From an uncultured Acidaminococcus sp. (lineage in GTDB: Bacteria > Bacillota > Negativicutes > Acidaminococcales > Acidaminococcaceae), in NCBI GenBank assembly GCA_905213155.1, contig CAJMHI010000071.1, positions 1 through 6,792 of the forward strand: a stretch of 6,792 nucleotides of DNA, read 5' to 3'. This document shows, in pieces, positions 6,530 to 6,792 of this stretch. The notes below the pieces were generated by a model. It saw only the letters and a list, made by a program, of their open reading frames with translations. It made no database searches and was not told the DNA's origin. Position numbers and translations under genes: made by a program. The stretch's first letter is position 1; each line of letters opens with the position of its first letter.

Positions 6530-6792
6530 TTAAATCGTTAGCCCATGTTCCTTGGCAATCCGGCGGATTTCTTCTTCTGGCAGCTTCGTCCATTGGGCGA
6601 TCTTGGCAAGGGGTGTTTTATCCTCTAGTAACGAGAGGGCAAAATTCATTGCAGCTCGTTGTTCTCCAATCACTTCGCCTTCGGCTCTTCCCTCTCTCCT
6701 ACTGGTGTCCATCAGAGAGTTATAATCTTTTATTGCCTTTTCGTTTTGTTCATAGGCATACCAAAGGTTTTTGTTGCCATGAAACAGGTCTT
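6530..6792 (-). CDS. C-terminal fragment of a probable Rpn-family (PD-(D/E)XK) nuclease/putative transposase
   Basis: Only the last 86 codons are in the window; the frame remains open to the right edge, so the gene is partial here and the Met at 6712 is probably internal. The visible protein begins DLFHGNKNLWYAYEQNEKAIKDYNSL, hence an aromatic and charged helix, then a Glu/Gly/Arg-rich repeat-like helix (REGRAEGEVIGEQRA). It ends with a small helix-turn-helix-like segment (ALSLLEDKTPLAKIAQWTKLP followed by EEEIRRIAKEHGLTI). This order, especially the REG.AEG linker followed by a 'L..IA..T.LP.EEI' tail, is characteristic of the C-termini of Rpn-family recombination-promoting nucleases/putative transposases. 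The nuclease core that would prove it lies outside the window. Such genes are multicopy accessory elements. It ends at TAA (6532-6530), followed by its own terminator. Confidence 0.62.
   Translation of the reverse strand, partial: DLFHGNKNLWYAYEQNEKAIKDYNSLMDTSRREGRAEGEVIGEQRAAMNFALSLLEDKTPLAKIAQWTKLPEEEIRRIAKEHGLTI

Noticed and set aside
6623..6639. A small inverted repeat, CCTCT...AGAGG, in the Rpn-like gene
   Set aside because: Only a 5-bp stem within coding sequence and no T tract; not a terminator or attachment site.

Overview
All six recognisable genes lie on the minus strand, so the window reads from right to left (high to low coordinates). The sequence is moderate in GC. The gene set is LapA-domain protein, recJ, rel, dtd, which resembles the Bacillus subtilis yrvD-recJ-apt-relA-dtd neighbourhood. 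The single long bifunctional Rel and the ~780-residue RecJ also fit a member of the Firmicutes/Bacillota. Together with the presence of an Rpn-type C-terminus, an anaerobic Negativicutes-like host is plausible, but this is inference and no 16S or other phylogenetic marker was available.

Layout in transcription order. (1) 6792-6530: the C-terminal 86 codons of a protein that enters from beyond the window edge and resembles the tail of Rpn-family (PD-(D/E)XK) recombination-promoting nucleases/putative transposases. (2) 6512-6483: a perfect intrinsic terminator, followed at once by an extended -10 promoter (6470-6462). (3) 6429-5482: a D-2-hydroxyacid dehydrogenase. (4) 5469-5092: a small two-helix membrane protein with a LapA (DUF1049) domain. 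(5) 5089-2744: the single-strand exonuclease RecJ. (6) 2737-515: the bifunctional (p)ppGpp synthetase/hydrolase Rel, with a TTG start. (7) 504-55: D-aminoacyl-tRNA deacylase Dtd. (8) 54-1: a strong ribosome binding site and ATG whose frame closes after nine codons, then the window ends.

The five complete genes look like one operon: gaps are 12, 2, 6 and 10 nt, and at every junction the Shine-Dalgarno sequence overlaps or abuts the stop codon of the gene before. No terminator or obvious promoter is visible between them. The operon groups DNA repair (RecJ), the stringent-response alarmone enzyme (Rel) and translation quality control (Dtd), a conserved housekeeping cluster. The less usual elements are the dehydrogenase as first gene, the absence of apt between recJ and rel, and the short ORF after dtd. 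I see no undescribed defence, mobile or RNA system here: this is essentially an ordinary core-genome region bordered by one accessory gene.
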